Positions 42,649-52,692 of a stretch of 64,000 bases of DNA are shown piece after piece; within the stretch, counting starts at the first letter, position 1, and the number at the start of each line of letters is the position of its first letter. The notes beneath the pieces were generated by a model, which was given only the letters and a program-made list of their open reading frames with translations, made no database searches and was not told the DNA's origin. This DNA is from Deefgea salmonis (GTDB lineage: Bacteria; Pseudomonadota; Gammaproteobacteria; Burkholderiales; Chitinibacteraceae). The stretch covers positions 1 through 64,000 of the forward strand of contig NZ_JAJAWG010000009.1 of assembly GCF_020531905.1 (NCBI RefSeq). The letters run 5' to 3'. The translations under genes were made by a program, and so were the position numbers.

Positions 42649-44781
42649 ATGACCCGATTTCGCATTATCTTAAGTTTAATTTGTCTCGTCTTACTGGCTA
42701 ATTTTAGCTTGATGGTGCACTTTGAATTAAAACAAAAGCAAGAGCTGAGTCGGACCAATCAATTGGGTTTAGACAATCAGCTCTGGCAGTTTTTCCAACT
42801 CAATAATGAATACCAACGTTTACGCGAGGCCGTAGAACATGGCCAAAAAAACCAATTAAATGATATTCGGCTACGTTTTGATATTTACTACAGCCGAATT
42901 GATAGCATCGATAAAAACGAAGTTGAAGACTCCGCTTTTTTTAAAAACTCGCCTTTGCAGCATCGCTATATCAGCCCGCTAAAAACCTATATTGATAACG
43001 GCGCGAAACTACTCGAGCAAAACACCATCAGTCAGAGCGCATGGAAAGCATTCCAAGCGCAAACCTTGGCCCAACATGATGCGGTGAATGACCTGATTCA
43101 AGAGGCGCGCACACAAGATGCGCGGGCCATGGCGAAATATCAGCAAAATATTGCGCATTGGAGTGAATTGCGCATTATTTTGGCGGCGATTCAAGTGTTA
43201 TTGCTGATTATTAGCGCTTCACTGGGCGTTTATGCGCTATGGCGCTCTGAGCAAAGCCGCAAACAACTGGCCGAAACGGCACATTCTTTACAAGAAGCGC
43301 GGCAACAAGCCGATGTGGCCAATGCGGCAAAAAGCCAATTTCTGGCGCACATTAGCCATGAAATTCGCACCCCACTGACCTCGATTCTTGGCTATACCGA
43401 CCGCCTTTCCCGCAAAAAAAATATTGCCGCAGAAGATCAAAAAGAAATCGGTTATATCGCCAATAGTGGCGCGCATTTATTAAGCCTATTAAATAATGTG
43501 CTGGATTTTTCAAAATCAGAACAAAATAAACTCAGCCTACTCAATGAAGCGCTCAATTTAAAACAGCTCAAACAAGAGTTAGAAACGATGTTTGAAATGA
43601 TGGCGAATGCCAAATCAATTCAATTTAACATCACCTTGGCCGATGACTTAGCCAGCAACGTCAGTCTAGATGCGGGTAAATTTCGGCAAATTTTAATTAA
43701 TCTAATTGGTAACTCACTTAAATTTACCGATTCAGGATCAATTACAGTTCATTTTTATGGGCAACAATTGCCGCAAGGCTACCAACTGAGTGCCGCAGTC
43801 AAAGACACCGGTTGCGGCATTAAGCTGGCCGATCAAACGCGGATTTTCTTACCTTTTGAGCAAAGTGAATCCGGGCAACTGGCGGGCGGAACAGGCCTCG
43901 GTCTGGCGCTTAGCCGTGATTTTGCCAGTTTGATGCAAGGCAATATTCGCTTTACCAGCCGAGTTGGCCAAGGTAGTGAGTTTATTGTTAGCGTGAAAGC
44001 GCAAATTATTGCCGCACTTTTAGCCCCTGCCCCTGAGCCAGTCCCCAGCAAAATCAGGCTAGATGGGCGCTCACTGGCCAATCGACTGATCTTAGTCGTC
44101 GAAGACCAAGCGGTTAACCGTGAAATGATCTGTGAAATCTTGCATGACTTTGGCGCTCGTACAGTGGAAGCGGCCAACGGCAAAGAAGGCTTACAACAGG
44201 CCAAACAGCACCCAGACATTGACGACATTATTATGGATTATCAAATGCCAGAAATGAATGGCATGACCGCCGCCCGCCTTTTACGCGAACAAGGCTGGCT
44301 CAAGCCGATTTATCTGGTCTCTGCCAGTCCATTGAGTGAACTGCAACAGTCGCCAGACTTTGCCGCTTTTAGTGGCCATCTTAGAAAACCATTCAAAATC
44401 GACGACATCATTGGCTTACTCAATTGCCATTTTATTGACGATCAAGCCCAACCCAGTGCCTTATGCCTACTTGATGCGCCCACTGCGATGCTGCGCCTTG
44501 GCTTTTCTGCGCAACGATTTTGGAGTCTGTGCAATAAAGGTCTACTGCGGCTCAAAGCACTCGAAACCGAATACCAAACAGCCATCGAGCAACACGCCAA
44601 ACACGATGCAATACGCCACGCCCACAGCGCCAAGGGCATTGCCCAGCAAATTGGTGCTAATTTATTGGGGCATTATTGGGGACAACTGGAGATCGAGCCA
44701 AACTCACATTCAATCCAAACGCTGATTGAATTACGTATTCGCACCCAACAAGCCGCACAAGAGCAAGCCCCTAAGATTTAA
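42649..44781 (+). CDS. Hybrid sensor histidine kinase with REC and Hpt domains
   Basis: A 710-residue inner membrane kinase. TM1 (about 5-23) and TM2 (about 180-200) flank a helical periplasmic region. HisKA holds the phospho-acceptor His237 in LAHISHEIRTPLTSILGY; HATPase contains NLIGNSLKFTDSGSI, KDTGCGIK and GGTGLGLALSRDFA. A receiver domain has Asp530 in IIMDYQMPEMNG. The Hpt-like C-terminus has His659 in RHAHSAKG. This is a full phosphorelay in one chain, lacking only a final response regulator, which is not adjacent. It is coupled to the secreted partner upstream. Confidence 0.92.
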   Translation: MTRFRIILSLICLVLLANFSLMVHFELKQKQELSRTNQLGLDNQLWQFFQLNNEYQRLREAVEHGQKNQLNDIRLRFDIYYSRIDSIDKNEVEDSAFFKNSPLQHRYISPLKTYIDNGAKLLEQNTISQSAWKAFQAQTLAQHDAVNDLIQEARTQDARAMAKYQQNIAHWSELRIILAAIQVLLLIISASLGVYALWRSEQSRKQLAETAHSLQEARQQADVANAAKSQFLAHISHEIRTPLTSILGYTDRLSRKKNIAAEDQKEIGYIANSGAHLLSLLNNVLDFSKSEQNKLSLLNEALNLKQLKQELETMFEMMANAKSIQFNITLADDLASNVSLDAGKFRQILINLIGNSLKFTDSGSITVHFYGQQLPQGYQLSAAVKDTGCGIKLADQTRIFLPFEQSESGQLAGGTGLGLALSRDFASLMQGNIRFTSRVGQGSEFIVSVKAQIIAALLAPAPEPVPSKIRLDGRSLANRLILVVEDQAVNREMICEILHDFGARTVEAANGKEGLQQAKQHPDIDDIIMDYQMPEMNGMTAARLLREQGWLKPIYLVSASPLSELQQSPDFAAFSGHLRKPFKIDDIIGLLNCHFIDDQAQPSALCLLDAPTAMLRLGFSAQRFWSLCNKGLLRLKALETEYQTAIEQHAKHDAIRHAHSAKGIAQQIGANLLGHYWGQLEIEPNSHSIQTLIELRIRTQQAAQEQAPKI

Positions 44782-45271
44782 TTTTTAAGCCCATAATCAG
44801 CAAATCACGCGCGATACCATCGAGTTCAGCGACTCCGGGTAAGTGGCCCCACACGGCAAAGCCATGCGCCTCAAATAAGCCAATACTCGGGGTATTGTGC
44901 CCAAAGATAAATCCAAGCAAGGTATGTAGACCAATACCTGCTGAATATTCAATTGCGGCCTGCAATAAAAATTGCCCCAAGCCTTGCCCACGAGCCGATT
45001 CCGCCAAATAGATACTCACCTCTGCCGTGCCTTGGTAAGCAGGTCGGCCATAAAAGCTTGAAAACGACAACCACGCAATAATCTGCCCAGCGTGCTCGAC
45101 CACCCATAGCGGACGATCGGCTTGCTGATGTGCCGCAAACCACGCTTGCCGACTGGCGACCGAGACAGGCTCGGTATCTGCCGTTACTTGCCGCGAAGCA
45201 ATGGTGGCATTATAAATGCCAACAATCTGCGCCAAGTCATCCCTCGTTGCGAGGCGATATTCCCAATTCAA
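44771..45271 (-). CDS. GNAT-family N-acetyltransferase, phosphinothricin type
   Basis: A 166-residue acetyltransferase. LYQIVGIYNATI-like N-terminus (AQIVGIYNATIASRQVTADT), AEVSIYLAESARGQGLGQFL (acetyl-CoA loop) and GFIFGHNTPSIGLFEAHGFA match the Pat/YncA branch that acetylates small amines. The substrate is not predictable. The start is TTG, with AGGAG seven bases upstream; no ATG lies near. The 3' end overlaps the histidine kinase by 11 bases, convergent. Confidence 0.85.
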   Translation of the reverse strand: MNWEYRLATRDDLAQIVGIYNATIASRQVTADTEPVSVASRQAWFAAHQQADRPLWVVEHAGQIIAWLSFSSFYGRPAYQGTAEVSIYLAESARGQGLGQFLLQAAIEYSAGIGLHTLLGFIFGHNTPSIGLFEAHGFAVWGHLPGVAELDGIARDLLIMGLKIKS

Positions 45272-45391
45272 AGCGACGCTCCTCTAACACTGACACTGCG
45301 CCAGTAAAGTAAGGCAAACCCAGCAAGACTTAAAGCTTGCTCAATTCAATCCACGTCGATTGTAACCGTAAGCTGGCATTGAACTGACGAT

Positions 45392-45868
45392 TTATAAACC
45401 TTTAGGCGCAATATTTTTAATCGTCGCCCATTCGCTAGTCGCCACTTTTAGATTGGATGACACATCCACCAGCCAGCTTTTTTGTACTTCTTTCGTTTGC
45501 AGTACAAATAAATAGCCATCAACAATCCGCCATGCCATTGGATCGCTATCCAGTTTTTTGCTTTTTGCCACGCCCATCGCGCAAAACCCGCCAAACTTAG
45601 GGGCAAATTGGCTGGCATTGGCTTTGAATTTGGCCATGTTTTCTTTGCTAGAAAAGTAATAAATTCCACCTTCAAAGCTCACGCTATAGTCTTTATCACC
45701 TAACACAGGTCGGCCGCTAAAGTAAGACACCGCATCGTAGCCCGCCAAAGCCACGCCTTTATCGTTGAGATTTACGGCGCGATTGGAACTGGCATCAAAC
45801 GCAGCCACAGAAAGCGATAAGCCCATCAAAATAGCCAAGGCAGTAGAACGGATAAAGACTGAAGCCAT
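45392..45868 (-). CDS. Exported YHS-domain protein
   Basis: A 158-residue protein with a signal peptide (STALAILMGLSLSVAAF). The YHS core reads NDKGVALAGYDAVSYFSGRP, YYFSSKENMAKFKANASQFA and FGGFCAMGVAKSKKLDSDP. YHS domains often occur in metal-related proteins; the ligand of this one is unknown. It is transcribed alone and seems unlinked to the ABC operon downstream on the same strand. Confidence 0.85.
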   Translation of the reverse strand: MASVFIRSTALAILMGLSLSVAAFDASSNRAVNLNDKGVALAGYDAVSYFSGRPVLGDKDYSVSFEGGIYYFSSKENMAKFKANASQFAPKFGGFCAMGVAKSKKLDSDPMAWRIVDGYLFVLQTKEVQKSWLVDVSSNLKVATSEWATIKNIAPKGL

Positions 45869-46009
45869 ATAGAATCCTTACGAATTACCGGTGCATGAAA
45901 CTGACGGCGGCAATTAGGCCAGAGTCATGTAGTCAGCGTCAATCGCAATACAAAATACACCATAGAAACCACACACTTCTTTACATTCTACCGCCAGCAG
46001 CTCAAACCC

Positions 46010-46801
46010 TTAGCCGCCAGCACCGGCATAACGGCGCATACCCAGCTTCCACATGCCATTTAATAAGCCAACGCAAATCACCGCCAAAACAGCCATGCCC
46101 AGCCAAGTGAGTGGCAAACTCGCGCCGCGTAGTAACGCTTGGCACGGCCACCACACCGTACCGGCCAGCGGCAAGGCCATAAAAATCATCGTCGCCAATT
46201 TAGGAAATAAATCCAGTGGATAGCGCGACATATCGGTGAGTTTTCCCGACATCGAAAACACCGGATCGGACTCGCCAATCCAAAAACACGTTGAAATCGC
46301 CGCCAAATTAATCACCCACAGCACCAACGCCGAGAGCGGCAGCAGCAACACAAATCCAAGGTAAAACAGCGGCTCTAGCAATAAAGGACTGCCCCACAGA
46401 CCAAATAGGCAATACGCCAAACCAATCGCCAGCACCACAAAGCCTTGCGGATGAAAACGCTCGAGCGCCAGCAGCAAGAGTGGATTGGCAGGACGAGTAT
46501 AAAAACGCAGAAACGCCCCCGTTTTGAGCCAATGCTCCAACCAGAACATGCCGTTGTAACACCCGCTTTGCGGCGCAAAAATGCAGAACATAAACCCCTG
46601 CATAAAAATCAACTCGCCACGATGCCAACCGGCAATCGTGCCCGTCGCGCCGAGCATAAAATACAGCGTGGCCGCCGTCGACAAGGACGTCGCCAGCACA
46701 CCTAAAATAATCAGCGCAAAATCCGCACGATGCGCCAACCGCGCCCGCGCCTCAGAACCAACCATGCGCCAATACGCACGCCAAAATGGACTCAGTTGCA
46801 T
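46010..46801 (-). CDS. ABC-2 type permease, subunit 2
   Basis: A 263-residue membrane protein with six hydrophobic segments (LIILGVLATSLSTAATLYFM, ALERFHPQGFVVLAIGLAYCL and others). It has the layout of the DUF990-type permeases that pair with a single ATPase for export of unknown or drug-like compounds. It is the last gene of the ATPase-permease-permease operon, but a 229-base gap with a nested palindrome separates it from the first permease. The ATG at 46801 has a GGA-rich site upstream; the frame opens six codons earlier. Confidence 0.84.
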   Translation of the reverse strand: MQLSPFWRAYWRMVGSEARARLAHRADFALIILGVLATSLSTAATLYFMLGATGTIAGWHRGELIFMQGFMFCIFAPQSGCYNGMFWLEHWLKTGAFLRFYTRPANPLLLLALERFHPQGFVVLAIGLAYCLFGLWGSPLLLEPLFYLGFVLLLPLSALVLWVINLAAISTCFWIGESDPVFSMSGKLTDMSRYPLDLFPKLATMIFMALPLAGTVWWPCQALLRGASLPLTWLGMAVLAVICVGLLNGMWKLGMRRYAGAGG

Positions 46802-46820
46802 TTTATTTCCTTTAATCAAA

Positions 46821-47013
46821 GTAGGTCGGATGAGCCGAAGGCGTTATCCGACTAAGGATCTGGTTCGTATTAACTTCCTTATTTTTACCTGTGCAGGTCG
46901 ACTAAAGTCGACCCTACGTAGGGTCGGCTTCAGCCGACTGATTTCAAATCGGGAAGTTATTTCGAGCCATATCCTAAGCAGGTGTCGGATAACGCTACGC
47001 TCATCCGACCTAC
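46821..47013. repeat. 193-bp nested palindromic element inside an ABC operon
   Basis: The outer arms GTAGGTCGGATGAGC (46821-46835) and GCTCATCCGACCTAC (46999-47013) are exact mirrors, each next to a GTCGGAT/ATCCGAC hairpin (46825-46852 and 46984-47009). Between them, AACTTCC/GGAAGTT flanks lead to a core of three mini-palindromes: GTCGACTAAAGTCGAC (46897-46912), CCCTACGTAGGG (46913-46924) and GTCGGCTTCAGCCGAC (46923-46938). Nearly the whole stretch folds back. It resembles paired REP elements and lies between the two permease genes. Confidence 0.82.
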
Positions 47014-47029
47014 GACTTCCTCATACCAA

Positions 47030-47818
47030 TTAAGCACCAAACACAATCAGTTTTCGCAGCACCACGCGCCCAGCCCAGGCTGCAGCAGCAACAAAGCTCA
47101 GCGCCCAAGCCGCTTGGATCAATAGCGGTTGCACACTCACGATCTCGCCGGTGATATAGCCGATGGGCGTATTAAAAAAGTGCCCAAAAGGCAGGTAGCC
47201 CAATACTTCGCGAAACCCAGCAGGGAAAAACGCCATCGGGATCAGTGCCCCGCCCAGAAACATCACCAAAGCGTCTTTGCTGGCGGTGATACCCCATAAA
47301 TCAGTGGCAATAAATCCCGCCAAAGCAACGACAAAGTCGATGCAAAACAGCAAGACAAACGACAAGCCAATCGAGGCTAACGCCAACGGAATCGTTTTCG
47401 GCATCAGGCTTAAATCGAAATACCATAAAAACAACGCAAACGCCGGCAAGATATAGATCGCCTGCGCCAAAGCACGCCCCACCGAAATGGCAAATTGTCG
47501 CAGCGGCAACGACATCGGCTGAATCAATTGCGTGGCCACTTCGCCCGAGCGAATTTCACGTGCCAGCCGCCAATCGGTGCCCGCGGGCAAAAAAGCCAAC
47601 AGCGTTTGCGCCACCAACACATGCAGCACCGCGCTATTAAACGTCATCCCCGCCCGCGTTGGACTATCGGCATATAGCGCCGCCCACAGGTAATACAGCA
47701 ACCACATCGCAATCAAATAACCAGTGGTCACCAACCAGCGGCCTTTGCGATCGGTCGCCACTAACCGCGCACTGCCCCATGCCAGCGCGGCACACCCCTT
47801 GAATGGAATACCTAACAT
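47030..47818 (-). CDS. ABC-2 type permease, subunit 1
   Basis: A 262-residue membrane protein with six hydrophobic segments (TTGYLIAMWLLYYLWAALYA; IYILPAFALFLWYFDLSLM; LVMFLGGALIPMAFFPAGF). A conserved RSGEVATQLIQPMSLPLRQF stretch is typical of these permeases. Its start overlaps the ATPase end by seven bases, so they are coupled. It is paired with the second permease after the palindrome. Confidence 0.86.
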   Translation of the reverse strand: MLGIPFKGCAALAWGSARLVATDRKGRWLVTTGYLIAMWLLYYLWAALYADSPTRAGMTFNSAVLHVLVAQTLLAFLPAGTDWRLAREIRSGEVATQLIQPMSLPLRQFAISVGRALAQAIYILPAFALFLWYFDLSLMPKTIPLALASIGLSFVLLFCIDFVVALAGFIATDLWGITASKDALVMFLGGALIPMAFFPAGFREVLGYLPFGHFFNTPIGYITGEIVSVQPLLIQAAWALSFVAAAAWAGRVVLRKLIVFGA

Positions 47819-48816
47819 ACTGCCTCCGCTTGGTTAGCCAGATAAAACCCATGCAGCAATTCTTCAAACTCTTGCTCCACCGGCTTCAATTCGCTCACTG
47901 AATACGGCGCGAGTAATTGCATCAATTCGGCAAACGGCAAGGTATCGTGGCGGGCAATTTCTAGCCATTCCCCGCGCAAGCGCACTGGCAAAGCGGAATG
48001 ATGCGCACGCAATCGCGACTGGGCGGCGGCGATCAAATCGGGCTGCAAACGCGCCGCCCACCAGCGACCATCGCCCGCGTGCAAACGAAAATCGGCCAAG
48101 CTGCCATCAAAGCGCAGCTCTCCTTTGTCAATCAACAGCAATCGCTGCGTCAGCCGCTCAATGTCGCCCACATCATGCGAAGTAATCAGCACCGTGGTGC
48201 CCGATTCTTGGTTTAGTTTACGAATCAAACCGCGCATTCTGGCTTTCATGTCCAGATCAAGCCCAATGGTTGGCTCATCCAAAAACACCACGTCGGGGCT
48301 GTGTAAAAAAGCGGCGGCGATTTCGCATAACATCCGCTGCCCGAGTGACAAGGTACGCACCGGGCGATGATAAAATTCATCCAGATTGGCTTCACGGCGA
48401 AATAAATCTAGCCGGGCCTTAAACGCCGCCTGTGGCACGTCGAACAAAGCCTGCAAAATTTCAAATGAATCTTTCACCGGCAAATCCCACCACAATTGGC
48501 TGCGCTGACCAAACACCACGCCAATTTTCTTGACGTATTTCACTCTATCCCTTTGTGGATGAAAGCCTGCGACCAATACCCTGCCTGAGCTTGGCTCTAA
48601 AATGCCGGTTAACATTTTGATCGTCGTAGATTTGCCTGCGCCGTTGGGGCCGACCAAACCCACGCACTCGCCAGCGGCAATATTAAAATTCACTTCGCTG
48701 ACCGAGAGTTTGTCCTCATAGTTGGCGCGCAGTAGATGCTTGAAACGCTCGCCCCAATTTTTTGGCGCAACCGGCGTGCGGTACACCCGACTTAGGTTTT
48801 CGACTTGAATCAGCAT
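47812..48816 (-). CDS. ABC-2 exporter ATP-binding protein
   Basis: A 334-residue ATPase. Walker A GPNGAGKST (56-64), signature LSLGQRM, Walker B VVFLDEPTIGLD and the switch TSHDVGDIE are intact. About 90 residues after the ATPase core form a C-terminal domain seen in this exporter group. First gene of the ATPase-permease-permease operon; the substrate is unknown. GGAG precedes the ATG. Confidence 0.92.
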   Translation of the reverse strand: MLIQVENLSRVYRTPVAPKNWGERFKHLLRANYEDKLSVSEVNFNIAAGECVGLVGPNGAGKSTTIKMLTGILEPSSGRVLVAGFHPQRDRVKYVKKIGVVFGQRSQLWWDLPVKDSFEILQALFDVPQAAFKARLDLFRREANLDEFYHRPVRTLSLGQRMLCEIAAAFLHSPDVVFLDEPTIGLDLDMKARMRGLIRKLNQESGTTVLITSHDVGDIERLTQRLLLIDKGELRFDGSLADFRLHAGDGRWWAARLQPDLIAAAQSRLRAHHSALPVRLRGEWLEIARHDTLPFAELMQLLAPYSVSELKPVEQEFEELLHGFYLANQAEAVC

Positions 48817-49220
48817 TTTTTTCTCCGGTAGATCGAGTTAGCGTTGCTTGACAAGACGTCACCGTCATCTGTCATGCGCGTAAGTGAGTTTCAGACAAAA
48901 CCAGAAGTGTCCGATAGTTCAGCGCGGCGTCATCCCCCTGCTGCGCGTTCACTTTCTCTGGGGATTGATCCGCCATCAATCCCTGATATGGCGCGTTGAG
49001 GCGTTGATTTCGACGACTGTGGGTTTATCTTTGCGTTGTTGACAGCAGATAGACAGCTAAATTACAGGCTTGTGGGATTAATGAACATGTTGCAATATGA
49101 CATATGACTTGTTGAAAACTCACATCGCGCTTAACCCTGACCCACTCACCTTTGGACGCACTTCGGACGCCACAGGATAAAGCGGGATAACACGCATCAA
49201 TGACGGATTAAATTCAAGCT
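48817..49220. other. 404-bp gap between ABC operon and AraC gene
   Basis: No convincing gene. It holds a perfect hairpin GGGATTGAT-CCGCC-ATCAATCCC (48961-48983) without a T run, and a TTGACA hexamer (49039-49044) with no good -10 partner. The divergent promoters of both neighbouring genes must lie here. Confidence 0.5.
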
Positions 49221-50120
49221 ATGGCACTCATTTACCGCGAAAGACTCGACATTGGTAGCGAATCTCCACAAATCATGGTCGGCACACATGTGTTCCATAA
49301 AGAACCCTATCCGCCGCTGCGCGACCGTGGGATTTTGCTTTGCGGCATTAGCGAAGGGCAGGCATTTTTTGAAGTCGAACGGGTTGATGCGCCGTGGCAT
49401 GTACTGGCTTTTTGCCTAACAGGCAGCGGTGAAGTGTTTACGCCCGATGGCAGCACGCACACTTTTGCTGCGGGGCAACTGGCGTTAATGCCGCAAGGCG
49501 TGCATAGCGGTTATCGCCGTAAGGGGGAGCAAGCGATGCAACACGTGTGGTTTTTGTTGTATTGCAGCTCGCGCTGGGATTATCTCAATCGCGCGCAACC
49601 TGCCATTTTTAATAGTCAAGACGGCGCAGCGCTGGCTGATGCGGTACGGCAATTTCATCGTGAAGTGCTGCGGTTTAATCTTGGCGACACCCACAGTTTA
49701 GCGGTGCCCGCTTTGGATTATTTATGTCTGCTGCTCGAGCGCGCCACCCAAGCACTCAATGCCAAGCGAGGCTGGGCTGAACAATTAGAGCAATTATTTG
49801 CCCACGTCCAAAAAAACTTACAGCAAGACTGGAGTAATGCCGCTTTGGCGGCGCAACTGCACATCACCACCACCCATTTACATCGGCTGTGCATCCAGCA
49901 TTTGGCTGAAACGCCAAATAAAATCGTTTTTCGGCTCATCATGAATCAAGCCAAACAATTACTAATGCACGGCGCCAGCGTTGGCGAAGTAGCTCGCATC
50001 AGTGGCTATCAAGAAATCGCCAGTTTTTCCCGCCGCTTTCGCCAACATTTTGGCTATAACCCCAGCCAAGTTTTAAGCAAGCACATTGCCAGCGCGGGAC
50101 ATCAGCAGATTTGGACATAA
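49221..50120 (+). CDS. AraC-family transcriptional regulator
   Basis: A 299-residue regulator. The N-terminal cupin-like sensing domain (about 15-160) includes FCLTGSGEVFTPDGSTHTFA and GQLALMPQGVHSGYRRKG. The two-helix-turn-helix C-terminus (about 200-290) has NAALAAQLHITTTHLHRLCI and VGEVARISGYQEIASFSRRF followed by FGYNPSQVL. The ligand is unknown. It is divergent from the ABC exporter operon, so control of that exporter is possible. The convergent tatD gene lies 53 bases beyond. Confidence 0.9.
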   Translation: MALIYRERLDIGSESPQIMVGTHVFHKEPYPPLRDRGILLCGISEGQAFFEVERVDAPWHVLAFCLTGSGEVFTPDGSTHTFAAGQLALMPQGVHSGYRRKGEQAMQHVWFLLYCSSRWDYLNRAQPAIFNSQDGAALADAVRQFHREVLRFNLGDTHSLAVPALDYLCLLLERATQALNAKRGWAEQLEQLFAHVQKNLQQDWSNAALAAQLHITTTHLHRLCIQHLAETPNKIVFRLIMNQAKQLLMHGASVGEVARISGYQEIASFSRRFRQHFGYNPSQVLSKHIASAGHQQIWT

Positions 50121-50173
50121 GAAGCGCGGGCAGACTCAACCCAACAAGGGTATATGGATACAGACTATATCTA

Positions 50174-50947
50174 TCAAGCCCCAAGCAGCAATACCCGCAG
50201 TGTATTTTGAGTACAGGCCACCGCCAAGTCGGCGATGTCCATCCCGCGCAGTGCGGCGAGTTCAATGGCGATTTGCGGCAACTGCGCTGGCTCATTGCGC
50301 TGTGGTGGATGGCCAGCTAACCAGCTCGGCGGCATGTCGGGGGCGTCGGTTTCCAGCACCAGCGACTCCAGCGGTAATTGCGCCGCCAAACGCCGAATCC
50401 GTTGCGAGCCACTGTAAGTGAGTGCGCCACCAAAGCCCAAACAAAACCCCAGCTTGATAAATTCAGCGGCTTGCTGCTCGCTGCCATTAAACGCGTGCGC
50501 AATCCCGCCTTTGACTCGCCATTTACGTAAGTATTTGAGCACCTGATCTTGGCTACGCCGGATATGCACAATCACCGGCAAATCATAATCGCGCGCTATT
50601 TTTAGCTGCGCCTCAAAAAAATAAATTTGCCGTTCACGATTGAGATCGGGTAAATGAAAATCCAAGCCAATTTCCCCGACAGCAATTACCCCGCCTTGAT
50701 CAAGCTCAGACCGTAGCAACGGCAAGTGGTCCTCACGATGCTCCGCCTCATAAATGGGATGTAAACCCAAGGCAATATGCGCGCCATATTGCTGATCCAT
50801 TGCGCGGGTTTTTGCCATCGTCGCCGCAGTAATTCCCGGCACAAGCCAAGCGGTAACGCCAGCGGCGAGCGATCGCGCCAGCACCGCGTCTCGATCCAGG
50901 TCGAATTGATCTGCGTCTAAATGACAATGGCTATCGATAAACTTCAC
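50174..50947 (-). CDS. TatD-family metal-dependent hydrolase
   Basis: A 257-residue TIM-barrel hydrolase. Metal ligands: DSHCHLD near the start, GEIGLDFH, VIVHIRRSQ, GIAHAFNGS and LETDAPDMPP. TatD proteins act as 3'-5' DNases and may also process D-aminoacyl products. The start codon is GTG, with GGAAG upstream. The gene stands alone between AraC and the chemotaxis receptor. Confidence 0.92.
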   Translation of the reverse strand: MKFIDSHCHLDADQFDLDRDAVLARSLAAGVTAWLVPGITAATMAKTRAMDQQYGAHIALGLHPIYEAEHREDHLPLLRSELDQGGVIAVGEIGLDFHLPDLNRERQIYFFEAQLKIARDYDLPVIVHIRRSQDQVLKYLRKWRVKGGIAHAFNGSEQQAAEFIKLGFCLGFGGALTYSGSQRIRRLAAQLPLESLVLETDAPDMPPSWLAGHPPQRNEPAQLPQIAIELAALRGMDIADLAVACTQNTLRVLLLGA

Positions 50948-51075
50948 TTTGCTTCCTTTTCTCGAATTAAAGCGCCAAAAAACCGCTAAGTCTTTCTAAA
51001 TAAATGCAAAAAACTTGCTACAAATTGACCAAGAGCTATCGTACAAGAAGATATTTTTCTCTGTGAGGCTTAAGA

Positions 51076-52692
51076 ATGAAAATCATACACAAACTGATCC
51101 TATTGACTGCCACCCCAGTGCTGGCACTCCTACTTATCACAGGGATAAATTATCAGCAGCTCAATAAAATCAACAACGCCAGCCATGAAGTAACCGATAA
51201 CATCGTACCTTCGATCAATCTACTGGCGAATATCACGGACCAATTTTCGAGCTTACGTCGAGATTATCTATTGCATATTTTGGAGGCGGATAGCCAAAAG
51301 AAAAATGAAATCGAGCAGTCGTTCAAAGCACAAGTCAGTGAAATTCAAAACGACCTACAAAAGTATGAAGCGCTGCTTTACGATGATACCGACCGAACCA
51401 ACTTCGCTAACATCAAAAATGAGTTCAATGCTTGGCTACCTGTCACTGGGCCTGTTTTTAAAAGCTCGCACGAGAATAACACGACCGCAGCGATGCTACT
51501 GATCACTCAAACCGCAGCACCGCAAGCCAAAAAGGTGGCAGCCGCATTGCAAAAAGCCGAGGATTACAATACTGAACTCACGCAAAAAATGCGCGCCGAC
51601 GTTAACAATGCAATTAGTAGCTCTGTCAGCATGGGCGTGACTTTAGGGCTACTGGCCATTGCCTTACTCTGTGTATTAAGTTTGATTATTGCTCGCAGCA
51701 TTAGCGGGCCCTTAAATAAAATGCAAAATTTTATTGTTGAGCTGAGTACCCGCTTTGATTTTACCAAACGGATTGATGTGCATAGCAATGATGAGATTGG
51801 GGTTTCTTTAGTTGCACTCAACGGCCTACTCGATACCTTGCAAGCAAGTTTAAAAAAACTAGCTCACGTTGGCAGTCAAGTTGGGGTCTGTGTGAATGGC
51901 TTATCGAGCTCAAGCTCAGAGCTGTCTAGCGCCTCACGCGGTGTGAGTGAATCAGCGTCGAGCATGGCCGCCGGTGTTGAGCAAGTGACGGTGAGTGTGA
52001 CGCATGTAGCCGATCGAGCGCAGCAATGCGATGTCACCGCACGCGAAGCGGGTCGTTTAGCAGGGACTGGCGGACAAGTGATTGACAATACCATTACCAG
52101 CATTAACCAAATCGCCGATCAAGTGCGCCAATCTGCCGAGCAAATTGAAAACTTAAAAGATCGTACCAACAGCATTACCTCCGTGGTGAATGTCATCAAA
52201 GACATTGCCGATCAAACCAATTTGCTAGCCTTAAATGCCGCAATCGAAGCGGCGCGTGCCGGTGAGCTTGGACGGGGTTTTGCGGTGGTGGCCGATGAAG
52301 TACGCAAATTGGCAGAACGCACCTCAAGCTCAACGCAAGAAATCACCACCATGGTCGCGGATATTCAAAACGAGGCCAATCACACCGTGCAAACCATGCA
52401 GCAAACCGTGCGCCAAGTGGATAATGGCGTCAGTATGGCGCATGAGGCCAGTACGGCGATTAGCAATATTCGCAAAAGCGCCGATGATGTTGTGGCGCAA
52501 GTAAGTGAAATCTCTAGCTCGATGCGTGAGCAAAGCACCGCCAGCGCAATGATGGCGCAGCAGGTCGAACGCGTGGCACAAATGAGTGAAGAAAGTAGCA
52601 GTGTGGCCGAACAAACAGCGTCTGAAGGTGGCCGTTTAAAACGCCTTGGCAACGAGCTGGATGAGGCGATTTCTCGCTATAAAGTGCAATAA
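51076..52692 (+). CDS. Methyl-accepting chemotaxis protein
   Basis: A 538-residue receptor. TM1 (about 7-27) and TM2 (about 184-206) flank a four-helix-bundle periplasmic domain (about 28-183), the usual sensor of small ligands. A HAMP domain (about 207-260) leads to the signalling coiled coil (about 290-535), with the hairpin tip [17 protein letters not shown] and [10 protein letters not shown]. No C-terminal CheR/CheB pentapeptide is present (the protein ends SRYKVQ). No che genes are adjacent, so it feeds a distant chemotaxis array. A terminator follows. Confidence 0.94.
   Translation: MKIIHKLILLTATPVLALLLITGINYQQLNKINNASHEVTDNIVPSINLLANITDQFSSLRRDYLLHILEADSQKKNEIEQSFKAQVSEIQNDLQKYEALLYDDTDRTNFANIKNEFNAWLPVTGPVFKSSHENNTTAAMLLITQTAAPQAKKVAAALQKAEDYNTELTQKMRADVNNAISSSVSMGVTLGLLAIALLCVLSLIIARSISGPLNKMQNFIVELSTRFDFTKRIDVHSNDEIGVSLVALNGLLDTLQASLKKLAHVGSQVGVCVNGLSSSSSELSSASRGVSESASSMAAGVEQVTVSVTHVADRAQQCDVTAREAGRLAGTGGQVIDNTITSINQIADQVRQSAEQIENLKDRTNSITSVVNVIKDIADQTNLLALNAAIEAARAGELGRGFAVVADEVRKLAERTSSSTQEITTMVADIQNEANHTVQTMQQTVRQVDNGVSMAHEASTAISNIRKSADDVVAQVSEISSSMREQSTASAMMAQQVERVAQMSEESSSVAEQTASEGGRLKRLGNELDEAISRYKVQ

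Noticed and set aside
48961-48983. Terminator in the ABC-AraC gap
   Set aside because: A perfect hairpin but no T run on either strand and no gene ends next to it; left as a plain hairpin.
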